From Plecoglossus altivelis (Eukaryota; Chordata; Actinopteri; Osmeriformes; Plecoglossidae), in contig BROE01000013.1 of the NCBI GenBank assembly GCA_036571765.1, forward strand, positions 5,598,429 through 5,662,428: 64,000 nucleotides of DNA. The letters are read 5' to 3'. The notes beneath the pieces were generated by a model. It worked only from the letters and a program-made list of their open reading frames with translations, made no database searches and was not told where the DNA came from. The translations under genes and the position numbers were made by a program. Of this stretch, positions 8,385 through 19,296 are shown piece by piece (the stretch's first letter is position 1; each line of letters starts with the position of its first letter).

Positions 8385-9986
8385 ATGCTGGAGAACTTTT
8401 CAAAAATGGTTTTAATAATCGCCTCTTACCTGATTCTTTTGTCTGTCTTTGCTCCTGCTGTGGATACTGGGAAGATTTTAGTGTTTCCACATGATGGAAG
8501 CCACTGGGTGAACATGAAAATCCTGGTTGAGGAATTACATTCAAGAGGCCACAATATTTCAGTCATTCGAGCTTCCAACAGCTGGTATATTAAAGAAGCC
8601 TCTCCTTACTATCATTCGATTACTATTGATTCTGCAGGGGGAAGCGATGAGGAGTTTTTCGGAAAAGCTGTTTCTCGACTCGTGCAGATACAGAGACAAG
8701 GTGAATCAGCTTGGACTCGATTCAGTCTGGACATGGAGCTGAAAGACATGTTTTCAAACATGCATCGTACAATTTGTGAAATGGTTAACCATATACTTGA
8801 GAACAAAGATCTGATGCAGTCCATTAAAAACAGCAAATATGACTTGGTTCTTACTGACCCTGCCAACGGGGGAGGTGTTGTGCTTGCGCACTATTTAAAT
8901 GTGCCTCTTGTTTTTAATGTTCGATGGACTGTACACGGTGAAGCTCATTTTGCAATTGCACCCTCTCCGCTATCCTATGTTCCATTTCCAATTGCTGAGC
9001 TGTCAGATGAAATGACATTCTTCCAGAGGATTCGAAACATGCTTGTTTATGTTATGAGGCTTCATCTTTACAAACAGATAGTGGGTCCTCATTATTCAGC
9101 ACTGGTCCATCGATACTTTGGTCCTGACGTAGACTACTTCTCACTGTTTCAAGCGGCTGACTTATGGCTTATGAGAGTTGACTTTGTGTTTGAGTTCCCT
9201 CGTCCCACCATGCCTAATGTTATCTACATGGGAGGGTTCCAGTGTAAACCTGCTAAGCCTCTCTCTCAAGACCTGGAAGAGTTTGTTCAGAGTTCAGGAG
9301 AGCATGGAGTCATCATCATGTCTCTGGGGACCTTAGTTGGCGAACTTCCCCATGATCTTGCTGAAGAAATAGCTGCTGCTTTTGCCCAACTTCCCCAGAA
9401 GGTGATCTGGAGACACACTGGAGAGAGGCCAGCTTCTCTGGGTAACAACACCTTACTGGTGGACTGGATGCCCCAGAATGATCTTCTAGGACATCCAAAG
9501 ACCAGGGTGTTTGTAGCTCACGGAGGAACCAATGGGATTTTTGAGGCTATATACCACGGCGTTCCTATGTTAGGTTTCCCTCTTTTGTTTGATCAACCGG
9601 ACAACATGTCTAGAATGAAACTGAAGAATGTTGCAAAAGTTGTTGATATTGCTAGGCTAGATAGGGATGTGTTTAAGGAAGCTTTAAAGGACATTTTGCA
9701 TGAGCCTTCCTACAGGGTGAACATGCAGAGGCTGTCAAGGCTGCACAGAGATCAGCCAATGAAACCACTGGACAGAGCTCTTTTCTGGATAGAGTTTGTT
9801 ATTAGACACAAAGGTGCGGCTCACCTCCGTACAGAGTCCTACAAAATGCCCTGGTACTCCTACCACTCTGTTGATGTTGTTGTGTTTTTACTAGCAGTTT
9901 TGCTCCTTACTCTGCTGTCGTTTATAGTTATTATTAGATATGTATGTTGTAGGACTTGTTGTAAAACTAAAGTTAAAAATGAGTAA
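8385..9986 (+). CDS. UDP-glucuronosyltransferase, UGT5-like, gene 3 of 4
   Basis: A single-exon 533-aa UGT. The ATG at 8385 gives seven extra residues before a second Met (8406) that begins a cleaner signal peptide (MVLIIASYLILLSVFAPAV), so either start is possible. The catalytic His is H40 in PHDGSHW (H33 from the later Met); the partner Asp is D158 in LTDPANGGG. The donor half has WMPQND and AHGGTNG; the stretch after HGVP differs from genes 1-2 (FPLLFDQPDNMSRMKLK against LPLFFDQYDNLLRLNKR), then near-identity resumes at MHEPSYRVNMQRL/LHEPSYRVNMQRL and continues to the tail, which ends KVKNE. It is therefore a mosaic of private and shared blocks. ER-luminal glucuronidation is inferred from the family. 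Confidence 0.9.
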   Translation: MLENFSKMVLIIASYLILLSVFAPAVDTGKILVFPHDGSHWVNMKILVEELHSRGHNISVIRASNSWYIKEASPYYHSITIDSAGGSDEEFFGKAVSRLVQIQRQGESAWTRFSLDMELKDMFSNMHRTICEMVNHILENKDLMQSIKNSKYDLVLTDPANGGGVVLAHYLNVPLVFNVRWTVHGEAHFAIAPSPLSYVPFPIAELSDEMTFFQRIRNMLVYVMRLHLYKQIVGPHYSALVHRYFGPDVDYFSLFQAADLWLMRVDFVFEFPRPTMPNVIYMGGFQCKPAKPLSQDLEEFVQSSGEHGVIIMSLGTLVGELPHDLAEEIAAAFAQLPQKVIWRHTGERPASLGNNTLLVDWMPQNDLLGHPKTRVFVAHGGTNGIFEAIYHGVPMLGFPLLFDQPDNMSRMKLKNVAKVVDIARLDRDVFKEALKDILHEPSYRVNMQRLSRLHRDQPMKPLDRALFWIEFVIRHKGAAHLRTESYKMPWYSYHSVDVVVFLLAVLLLTLLSFIVIIRYVCCRTCCKTKVKNE

Positions 9987-10963
9987 TTTAAAAGGAAAAC
10001 ATTTAGGCATATGTTCAGATATCTCCCTATAAATCCTTTAGTTGAGCACAATTAAGGGCACAGTGTAGATAATTTAAGTGTTTTGGGTTTATTATTTATA
10101 ATCAGACTAATACAGTATAACCCTAAAATGTGCCACATCACATCTGTTGTCACCTGTAATCACATATCAATGTTTGTGCATTAGGTTCATTTCTGTCATC
10201 ACATATCAATGTCCGTTCATTAGGTTCATAGTAGGTTCATATTTCAATCATTTGTCAAAGTTAAGTGCCCTATCAAAGGAGCTCAACAATCATTTCTTAA
10301 ACTAATTTGAACACAGGACCAACCTGTCACCAGTGTCACAGTGATTTTGTTATCATGCATTCCTTATAATTGTTTACTGAGAGCACATAGCTGTCAATCT
10401 TCCTCAACCAAACTTTCATGTTTCTGCCTGGTCAGTGTTACTTCATTTTCCACAGGTTTCAGATGTATATCTTTAAATATCTCATAACAGATAAGGAATA
10501 TGACTATGTATATTAATGGCAATGTAATGTAGTTAAGTAGGCTGTGGTTTGTAGAATAAATAAAACAGGACGCACATGGAAATTTAAACATTTGTAGACA
10601 AATAACAAAGCAAATGATTGACATTGTGTTTTGACTTTAAAAGACATTGAATACTTCATATTGAAATTTAAACATCACTGAATTTCTTGGTTCTGATTTC
10701 ACCTCTTTCAAATATAAATATGAATTGATTGAAATTTAGATCCAAAATGTCAAGCGTTTAGAAATTCAGGTTTCTCAAAAATGAACAATAAAATTCGGAT
10801 CACAAAAAAATTCAATAACCAAATATTTGTGTTCTTCTTTAATACTTAGTGTCTCATTACATAATATTCAGGATTGCTTGGCTTGATCCTTAGTCATGGA
10901 ACTGCAGTAAATGTGTAAAATCTCCTCTTTTCTTCTTCCCAGGACTGCTTGAAAAGAATACAG
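9987..10963. other. intergenic between UGT genes 3 and 4
   Basis: No supportable gene. Unlike genes 1 and 2, the gene 3 3' flank departs from the shared 3' UTR right at the stop codon. It contains a short direct duplication (10159-10237) and AT-rich sequence. TTTTCTTCTTCCCAG ending at 10942 is a strong splice acceptor 21 bases before the gene 4 ATG, so gene 4 very likely has a 5' noncoding exon here. Confidence 0.6.
10159..10237. repeat. two-copy direct repeat, unit about 39 bp
   Basis: ATCACATATCAATG followed by TTCATTAGGTTCAT-like sequence occurs twice in tandem with small changes, and a further partial AGGTTCAT follows. It lies in the UGT gene 3 downstream flank and has no evident function. 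Confidence 0.7.
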
Positions 10964-12535
10964 ATGCATTCCATTCATCTTGTCATCACCCATCTTTACC
11001 TCTTTCTCTCCAGTGCCCACGCAGGGAAAGTCTTACTCTTCCCAGTTGATGGAAGTCACTGGATTAACATGAAAGTCATTGTCGAAGAACTGCTATCGAG
11101 AGGCCACAATGTTACAGTTGTGCGATCTTCAGATAGCTGGTACATTAAGGAGTCACCCCTCTACACATCCATTACCATTGACACCGGAGGTGGTTTTGAT
11201 GAGGATTTTTCGAAACATTTTGTGTCAGATCTCATTGAGATTCAGAGAGGAGGAAAGTCTTCCTGGGCTCGTTTCTTGCTGGACCTAAAAACCATGGAAA
11301 AAATCACTGAAATGCATGAAAATGTATGCAAAATGCTCACCCACATGTTTGAGAACAAAGAACTGATGCAATCTCTACGAGATGCAAATTATGACTTGGT
11401 TTTGACAGACCCTGCTATGGGGGGTGGAGTCTTCCTTGCCCATTACCTTGGTTTACCTCTTGTTTACAATGTGAGGTGGCTTTGCCAGAGCGAAGGTCAG
11501 TTTGCCATTGCTCCTTCACCACTCTCCTATGTTCCATTACCAGGGTTAGAGTTAACAGACAGAATGAGCTTTCTGCAGAGGGTTTGGAATGTACTAAGTT
11601 ACAGCATGTCGTATCTGAAGGTTTCATTTAATATAGGTCCACATTATTCTGCATTGGCTCATCGCTTTTTTGGTCCTGATGTTGATTATTTCACTTTATT
11701 TCAAGCTGCTGACTTATGGCTTATGAGACTTGACTTTGTATTTGAGTTCCCTCGTCCCACCATGCCTAATGTTATCTACATGGGAGGGTTCCAGTGTAAA
11801 CCTGCTAAGCCTCTTCCTCAAGACCTGGAAGAGTTTGTTCAGAGTTCAGGAGAGCATGGAGTCATCATCATGTCTCTGGGGACCTTAGTAGGAGAACTTC
11901 CCAATGATCTTGCTGAAGAAATAGCTGCTGCTTTTGCCCAAATTCCCCAGAAGGTGATCTGGAGACACACTGGAGAGAGGCCAGCTACTCTGGGTAACAA
12001 CACCTTACTGGTGGACTGGATGCCCCAGAATGATCTTCTAGGACATCCAAAGACTAGGGTGTTTGTAGCTCACGGAGGAACCAATGGAGTTCAAGAGGCC
12101 ATGTACCACGGAGTTCCAATACTAGGACTTCCGCTGATGTTTGATCAACCTGATAATCTTTCAAAAATGACAGCAAGAGGAGCAGCAAAAATAGTTGACA
12201 TTTTCACTATGGACAGACACATTTTCCTTCAGGGCCTTCAAGAAATTCTTCAAGATCCTTCTTACATGGTGAACATGCAGAGACTGTCCAGGCTGCACAG
12301 GGACCAGCCAATGAAACCTTTGGACCGTGCCATTTTCTGGATAGAGTTTGTCATGAGACACAAAGGTGCGGCTCACCTCGGTACAGAGTCCTACAAAATG
12401 CCCTGGTACTCCTACCACTCTGTTGACGTTGTTGTGTTCTTGATCACTGCTTTCATAATAATTCTGTTGATTTTAACTTCCCTGATCAGGTGTTGCTTTA
12501 GAATAGGCTTCAAGCTAAAATATAAAAATGAATAA
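10964..12535 (+). CDS. UDP-glucuronosyltransferase, UGT5-like, gene 4 of 4
   Basis: A single-exon 523-aa UGT. I chose the ATG at 10964 because it follows a strong acceptor (TTCTTCCCAG, ending 10942); the frame is open to 10949 but has no earlier ATG. The signal peptide is about residues 1-20; the catalytic His is H32 in PVDGSHW; the partner Asp is D149 in LTDPAMGGG. The donor half is shared in blocks with genes 1-3. It is the most distinct copy at its end: after SVDVVVFL it switches to a private membrane helix (ITAFIIILLILTSLI) and tail ending KLKYKNE, still a KxKxx ER signal. It ends the array and converges on the ANPEP gene on the other strand, with an AATAAA at 12740-12745. Confidence 0.9.
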   Translation: MHSIHLVITHLYLFLSSAHAGKVLLFPVDGSHWINMKVIVEELLSRGHNVTVVRSSDSWYIKESPLYTSITIDTGGGFDEDFSKHFVSDLIEIQRGGKSSWARFLLDLKTMEKITEMHENVCKMLTHMFENKELMQSLRDANYDLVLTDPAMGGGVFLAHYLGLPLVYNVRWLCQSEGQFAIAPSPLSYVPLPGLELTDRMSFLQRVWNVLSYSMSYLKVSFNIGPHYSALAHRFFGPDVDYFTLFQAADLWLMRLDFVFEFPRPTMPNVIYMGGFQCKPAKPLPQDLEEFVQSSGEHGVIIMSLGTLVGELPNDLAEEIAAAFAQIPQKVIWRHTGERPATLGNNTLLVDWMPQNDLLGHPKTRVFVAHGGTNGVQEAMYHGVPILGLPLMFDQPDNLSKMTARGAAKIVDIFTMDRHIFLQGLQEILQDPSYMVNMQRLSRLHRDQPMKPLDRAIFWIEFVMRHKGAAHLGTESYKMPWYSYHSVDVVVFLITAFIIILLILTSLIRCCFRIGFKLKYKNE

Positions 12536-12961
12536 CTTTGAATTGCCTTTGGAATGGTTGTTTTGTTAATGAGAAAGTAATGTTATACATTTACTCACAT
12601 TAACCTTCTTGGACCCTATATACTATACTAATGTCTTCATATGCTTCTGTAATTAAATGTATTTTTCATTCAATTATTTGACCATTTTGTGTGTATATTC
12701 AAGCGTCTTCATTAAAAAACATAATATCTTGCATGTCAAAATAAACAATTTATTTGGAGAGTAAACTCATACAATGAATTTGGAGTGAATGTTACATTCA
12801 TAATATGTATAAACATATTCATATTTAACCAAAATCTACATAAAATAGGAATAATACAGATATATTACTGTCAAAGTACTAAACATTGTCCACAAAATAA
12901 ATATGTCGGTGCATAATTTAAGTTGTGATCTTTGTTTAAGTTGCTGCCGATAGTAAGTAGG
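12536..12961. other. convergent 3' UTR region of UGT gene 4 (+) and anpep copy A (-)
   Basis: Two stop codons on opposite strands face each other 426 bp apart. The stretch is AT-rich with no coding sequence. It holds an AATAAA for the plus-strand UGT gene and, three bases further on, a TTTATT (AATAAA on the minus strand) for the aminopeptidase gene. Confidence 0.7.
12740..12754. terminator. paired convergent poly(A) signals
   Basis: AATAAACAATTTATT reads AATAAA on the plus strand (12740-12745) and AATAAA on the minus strand (12754-12749), separated by CAA. The plus signal is 205 bp past the UGT gene 4 stop; the minus signal is about 210 bp past the anpep copy A stop. Either gene could use it, and transcripts ending here would overlap at their 3' ends. 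Confidence 0.6.
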
Positions 12962-15900
12962 TTAAGCAGATTCATCAGTAAACCACTTAAGCACTTGAGC
13001 CTTGTTCTCTGTCACCCACTTTATGTTAGCTTTGGTTCTCTCTATGGCCTGGTCCAATGCCAGCGTGGCAGAACCAAAGCCTCCGTCGATGTTTTCATCC
13101 TTGAACTGCTGCAACTGTGTTTCAACAGAGAAAAGGTATCCTGATTGAAACTTCTTGTCCGCACACAATGAGTTGACAGGCACACCAGCATACTACATCA
13201 ACAACAGTCTAATGTATTTGTATCTGTATCTGTCTAAAGCAACTTTATGTACCTGTTTTAAATCAAATTCGCTCGAGAAACGCTTGGTCACACCATCGAT
13301 AAGCCTTGAAAATGAAAGTCCACCTCCACCATAGCTAGAAGAAAAGAAAGGAGAGAGTTAGAAAATATGGCATGAAATGTATGAGATGACATAATATGAC
13401 ATGGATATGGAGGAATATTGAATTTTGCAAAATGTCACTCACTCATTGAATATAAAGTCCCATCTAGCTCTGACGAAGTCCCAGGCCAAGGACTGACCAA
13501 CAACATTTCCAGAAATATAAACAATTGTAAAAGTAGCATCCTGCTTTCGAATCTTTTCTGGATCCAGGCTGTACTCCAAATACCTAAGATAAAACGGCAT
13601 TAAAGCAATTCTTGTTCCGACCAAAACAATTGTTGGTGATTGCTTGTTTTTTTCATTTATGAAAATGAAAAGTCTAGCCACCAACCTGTTCAGTAGCCAT
13701 GGAATGTTTGTGCATGACAGAGCGTACATCAGTTTATCTGCCTCTGAGGCTATAGTGGCTTTCTTGTACATGTCCCAGCCAAAGTCCCATTCCTTCACTC
13801 CTCCTGCTGCTATTGCACTGCAGTACACTGTGGATCTCAGGTTGGGATGAATCCTAGACAAACCACATGCTTAGATGGTGCCAGTCGTGTTCTGAGTCAT
13901 TTACACGTACAAGGTAGGCTGGAGAAAAGTCTGTAAACACAACTTACGGGTTATTCAAAGGATTGTTCATCCATTGTTTGTACCAGCCTGTGGTCAACTC
14001 AGCACATCCCTCCACACCAGTACTGCATGCCAGAGAGATGGCATTGACTTGGTTGTACCTGAGGAGGTAAATAGAAGTAGGAAATAGAGGAAATAATAAA
14101 TGTTGCAAGTCAACATTTTGTTCAGACACTTGCACTTGTCAAATTATTATATAACTATTTGAGTTTCATAAAATGTAGTCTTCATGGTTACATATCAAAT
14201 GCAATGCTAACATATTATCTAGTTATTTCAAAGTACCAACAATGTTTTCAGTAAAGGTATTGCTATGTAGTTGCTTAGCTCTGTAGAGAATGTAACCTCT
14301 GTTAAGATTTACACAATGTCATTATGAGATGAGTAGTTTCTCTTACTGGTCAGTGTGAGAGTCAGGGATCTTTGTCCAATTTACGGTGATAGCTTTAAAG
14401 TGGTTGAAAAGAGGCGTGACTTGTTTCTTGATGTAAGCCTGAAGGTTATACAAAACCGTTCGAATTTATCCATGGACATGCACAAGTGAGCATGATTTGT
14501 TTGCCATTTTGTCATGTTCATCTACCTGCATAGGTCCATAAACTTCACTCCGGTCAAACATTAGGAAGAAGTAGTCCAGGTTCCTCCGAGCGGTCTGCCA
14601 AGGCATATACTCTCTTTCCTTGATGAGGAACTTAGTTGTTCTCAAAGCCAGTGTGGTTTCCAGAATCACTGCCCTGAATTAGATCATGATGAGCAATGAG
14701 AACAAATGAGAACTGAGCTTTTAAAAAAGGAACCTGGAAATGGAATGGAATGTATGGAATGGTAATGAGCTCACCTTGCAAGGTTAAAAGCATCATCAAT
14801 AATTTGAGCTCGGTTGATCAAAGGAATTTCCTGAACGGCAATAAAATGTTGGGGGGAAATAGTTAGGAATGTGTTTTTAATGGGTGCATTTTCTTACAGT
14901 TGAAAACCATCTCTATCTGTAATGATATGTCACAGTTGGATGTACAGATCAAAAGATAGGGGGTGTGTTGGTGGGGGGGGCATTACCAGGTGGTTGGTGT
15001 CCAGCTGGGTAAGGAGGCGTTCCCAGTTAGGAAGGTCGTAGTTCACTCGATAGAATCCTAACACGTCCGTGTTGGCCAGCACCCACTCACTTCCAGTGGT
15101 TTGCATTGGTTTGTGAGTCCCTATTCCACGCCGTTGTAGAACATTGCAAGTCATTACATTGCAAACTTTTTACAGAATGATTGTGTCCTCATTGAGAAGG
15201 TTTTATGAAAACCTTTTATGAAAATATTTTTAACAAACCTGTTTTTGTGAGCAGCCAGTGCTGTGTCTGAACTGCACCACTTTTGATCCACTTTATTGGA
15301 ACAAACCACTCATAACTGTGGACATCCGCAAACAAACATACATACCTCTAATTAGCAAATATGGCACATAATACAAAAACAAAGTTACTTTCAGTAAGGT
15401 GCGTCCATTAGTGATCTCTGTACATTAATTGCAGTTACTTGAATTCAGATGGTCTGTCCACAACAGAATTGGGATCCAGTAGAAAGTGATTCTGGGAAAT
15501 GGCTCCATTGCTGGTGTCGATTTTGACCACAGGGAATCCCATCTGTAGGATCCAGCGGTTCATGATGATCTCAATAGAGTGTGGTAGTTCTAAGCTTGGA
15601 CTAGTGCTCTCCACTGCCTGTTAAAGTAAGCACTAGTTAAGTAGTATTCAGAACATGACTGGCAAAGTAGCTAAAGTTATTAAGCAGATATTTAGGTTAC
15701 CATTTGAAGATGCTTCCAAAGATCTGTGTAGACTGTGTTGCCGTACTTAAACTCATTCAAGTAAGTCTGAGGAGAATTTCTGCATGTTAGATTGATTGTG
15801 TGTTGACAGGTAAGATAAAGACTTTGCAAAACATGGTCCAGCGAAATGCAACTATTTTAGACAACTCTACTAAATATAAGGATAACGGACTTGTAGCTTA

Positions 15901-18633
15901 GCAAACTGCTTGTAAATGTTTATTCCATCGCTGTTCCTAATAATCCATCCAGTCACAGTATGATACTCACACTAAGTCCTTTGGCAAAGACAGGCTCAGT
16001 TAGGAAATCTGAGAGCATCCTTAGCACTGCAGCACCCTGCATCAAAACATATGGTTAGTGATCATGTCCTGTTTATGGCATGATAGCTGCTAGTTGGAAC
16101 ATGTGAAAGTTCCCCCAAATATAAATAAGATTCCACCTTGCTGTAAGTAATGGTGTCAAACAGCTCATTGATCTGCTCAGGTCTCATGATGTCTTCCTCT
16201 TTGGATGAGAGTGGATGGGAGGAGGCAAGGGAATCTACAGCCATGACACGATGGACTTCGTTGAGGACAATGAGATTTTTCTGTGAAGAAATGGACAAAA
16301 GGTCACACGCTATGTGTCGAAGCTGTAAGCAATGATTGCTTGTAGATTTCTCGACGAGTAAAAGTTAAGCAACTGAGGCTCACAATATCCCATGAAGGTT
16401 CTGCCGAGTCAGCTCCGAGATAGGAGACGTAGGAGGCAAAGCCTTCATTTAGCCATAAATCGTTCCACCATTTCATGGTCACCAGGTTTCCAAACCACTG
16501 CGGATAAATTACTCAAATTTACACCACTGCACATGGTCCTAAATAAACAAGCTACCTTGCAGATTGTGATGTGATGTTACCATGTGCGCCAGTTCATGGG
16601 ATATAACTGTGGCCACCCACTCCTTATCTCCATTTGAGGACATTGCAGGGTTGTATAAAAGTGCAGTTTCTCTGTAGGTGATGAGACCCCAGTTTTCCAT
16701 AGCCCCTGCACTGAAGTCAGGCAGAGCAATTTGGTCTGCAAAGGACAGTCTAAATTAATTCACCTGCAAGCAATCTGACTTTAATAAATTAATAAACGAA
16801 CAGAAATGAGTGCAAAGTCTTACCTGATTTGGTTAATGGGTAGCTAGAGTTATAATAGTTTTCAAAGAACGTCAGGATTGGCCCTGTTTTATTAAGAGCG
16901 TAAAGTCCCTGGCCTTCCTCGATGGCTTTTCTGCGCGCCCAGATTCTGATCTAGAAGAGAAGAGAAGCAATGTTGGATCGCCGTCTGTTTTTGGGGGCTC
17001 ACTAGAGGGCAGTACAGAGTATACTTCAAAAATGTTTCATCCTGATTCGGTTTTAAAAGGCGAAGTGGCTTTGATTCCTGTTCTAACGAAATGCATATTA
17101 GCTGACAGCAACGTTTAGACTTGAAATCGGAAGAAAGAGTAGAGTGCATTTACCAGAACTTTAGCACCTTCAGGTGTTCCGATAAATGTGAATTCACTGA
17201 CCACAAAAGCCAGTAAATAGGTGGACATAACCTCTGTTGGTTCGAAACTTGTTTGGATGAGAGTCTGGCCGTCGATAGTTACGTTTATTGGGTCTAAAGC
17301 AGAAACGAAGAAAGGGTTAGGAAAAACTGAAGCAGCACATGCGCTGCATATTTTCCTAACCTATCTCATAGCACTGTCAACTACCACAAACATCATGAGC
17401 TTGTCTGCGCTGTGTTTTAGTTTTTCAACGCAGCTTTGATAGTGGTTGTTGTAAACTGATAGAGATAACGACCAAAAGCTGGAAAGGAATATCAAGTCTT
17501 TTCAGCATCCATGTAGAGAACTTTGTTAAGATGGATAATCAAAGCAGGCAGAAGAACACTTACCGTAATTCATTGCATTGGCCAAAGCCACAGTTCCGTG
17601 CGGATGAATAATGGTCATGTGAAAGATGGCTTTCATCGCAGGCTCATCAAAGCACGGAAAGGCTTTTCTGGCATCTGTTGGCTGCATTTGAGTGGTGGCA
17701 ACAACTCTAACAAAACAAAAGCAAATTATTGTCACAATTAAATTGATTCATATTCGACTTTTTCTGACGTTTAAACTAAACTTGACATTGAAAGATAAAA
17801 CGTATTGACTTTCAAATACTTGCTTTCTGACCTTAGAGGTAATTTGTAGACTTACCTAAATCATGACTATTTTACTTAACTTAATACATAATGAATTAAA
17901 AAAACTTTCATCAATAATCTATTGTCCTTTAATTACTTAGGGTAATCCAGAGTTGTTTTTTTGGTAACAAGTAAGGTTTTCTCAGTGGGCTTAAATCAGA
18001 TGTGAGAAAGTTGTCAGGTAGTGCTTACTTTTTCACTGAGTCCTCAAAATATTCACTCCTGTAGAATCCTCCCAGATCATCGGATAACTCTCCTACAAAA
18101 TTGGTATAGAGCTCGTACGACTTTCCGACGCTTAGTTTACCATTCAGCTGAATTACAAGGTATTGTGTCTTCTCCTCCAACCAGGTTTTCATGAAGCTAG
18201 GTGTTGTAGCTCCATCCATCCCAGTCAGTTTGGCATGGTGTCCTTCAAACAGGGTCAGGTTGAGCTTGTTCGAGTGAATGAGGATCAGGTCTGTCTCCTT
18301 CACACACCTGAAGACCACAGCCGAATGTCCTGTGAAGATGTAGAGGCCATCTGGGTTCGTCTGCAGTCGTGGCCACAGAGTTACATTGTAGGAGACGGGT
18401 GCCAAAGAGTCAGGCAGCCTGTAGTAGTCCCACGGTTCCTTAGGGGTTGTTGGGGTGGTGGGGGTTGAAGCAGTTGTGGTGGGTGTAACTTCCCCGTTAG
18501 TGGGCTCAACCCCATAATTCGACTTTTCCTGAGAATAAACAACTGACAAAGCGATGATGGTGGCCACAGCTCCAACACCAAATAAGATCAGCGTGACTCC
18601 CAAAGCCTTGCTGATGTAGAATCCTTTCCCCAT
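12962..18633 (-). CDS. anpep: aminopeptidase N (M1 zinc metallopeptidase), copy A, complete, 20 coding exons
   Basis: Joining 20 exons with GT-AG introns gives an open 966-aa frame; human ANPEP has 967. Exons from the 5' end: 18633-18029, 17706-17564, 17293-17154, 16950-16824, 16735-16581, 16497-16384, 16280-16137, 16036-15971, 15766-15701, 15617-15439, 15315-15239, 15120-14987, 14830-14775, 14673-14526, 14438-14347, 14058-13948, 13853-13686, 13583-13443, 13334-13253, 13114-12962. It is a type II ectoenzyme: cytoplasmic MGKGFYISK, membrane helix (about 10-33), Thr/Pro-rich stalk, then the M1 domain with GAMEN (349-353), HELAH (385-389), the third zinc ligand E408 and catalytic Tyr 474. APN removes neutral N-terminal residues from peptides at brush borders. 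The residue after HELAH is Met where human has Gln. It lies head-to-tail with copy B. All active-site residues are present, so it should be active. Confidence 0.93.
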
Positions 18634-18718
18634 GACTGTGAGCAGAGGAAGCCAAACTACTAACGCGTCGGAGAGTCGAATCTGTTTCTTATTTATGCTC
18701 TCTTTGGAGAACCACGGG

Positions 18719-18733
18719 AGTTAATAGCTGATC
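18719..18733 (-). promoter_or_regulatory. HNF1-like site upstream of anpep copy A
   Basis: On the minus strand it reads GATCAGCTATTAACT, 86 bp upstream of the ATG. It contains one perfect HNF1 half-site (ATTAAC) and a degenerate second half. The same motif with two changes lies 72 bp upstream of copy B. HNF1 drives the epithelial promoter of mammalian ANPEP from a site close to the start; use here is inferred. Confidence 0.5.
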
Positions 18734-19230
18734 TAACAAGCTCGGATCATTTAAAAGTTCAAAATAGCTGTCATAAAGATGGACGAGATAAGTGAGATGC
18801 CTTCTGCACTTTATACTTTTTATATCAATGTTTCCAGCCATGTGCCATAGCATGAATTGCAGAAAATATCTGTGCAGATCAGAGGGTGTGGACAATGTGA
18901 AGACTCTTCACTGATGGTAAGATATGGTGATGAAGTGGAACTGTGACCTGTTAAATCAAATGAGCAACTTCTGACTGCGCAAATTCTACAGTCATTATGG
19001 TGTATAAACTTTAATTCAGTCTCACAAATTAGTTCAAAATATGTATATCCGCCATCAACTGCAACTTGTTATAAATCTTGTGCTTTGTTCAAATAGTTTT
19101 TATGTCAAAATATTTTCATCATGATTGTTTAAAGGAAATGAACAAAATCTAATGAAAACATTGAGTGAGAAGTTGACAAGTGTTCAAGTGATTACATTAC
19201 GTACAGACAATGTGATTTCTATGAAATAAG

Positions 19231-19296
19231 AGAGTTGAATCTATGAAAATCTATTGAGAAAATCTATTGAATCTATAGAGTTGAATCTATGAAATC
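19231..19296. repeat. short AATCTAT-type tandem repeat
   Basis: TTGAATCTATGAAA and shortened versions (AATCTATTG, AATCTATAG) recur about five times. It lies between the two anpep copies. Confidence 0.65.

Noticed and set aside
10949..10963. Upstream extension of the UGT gene 4 reading frame to 10949
   Set aside because: The codon there is TTG, not ATG. The first ATG (10964) lies just behind a strong splice acceptor and begins a good signal peptide.
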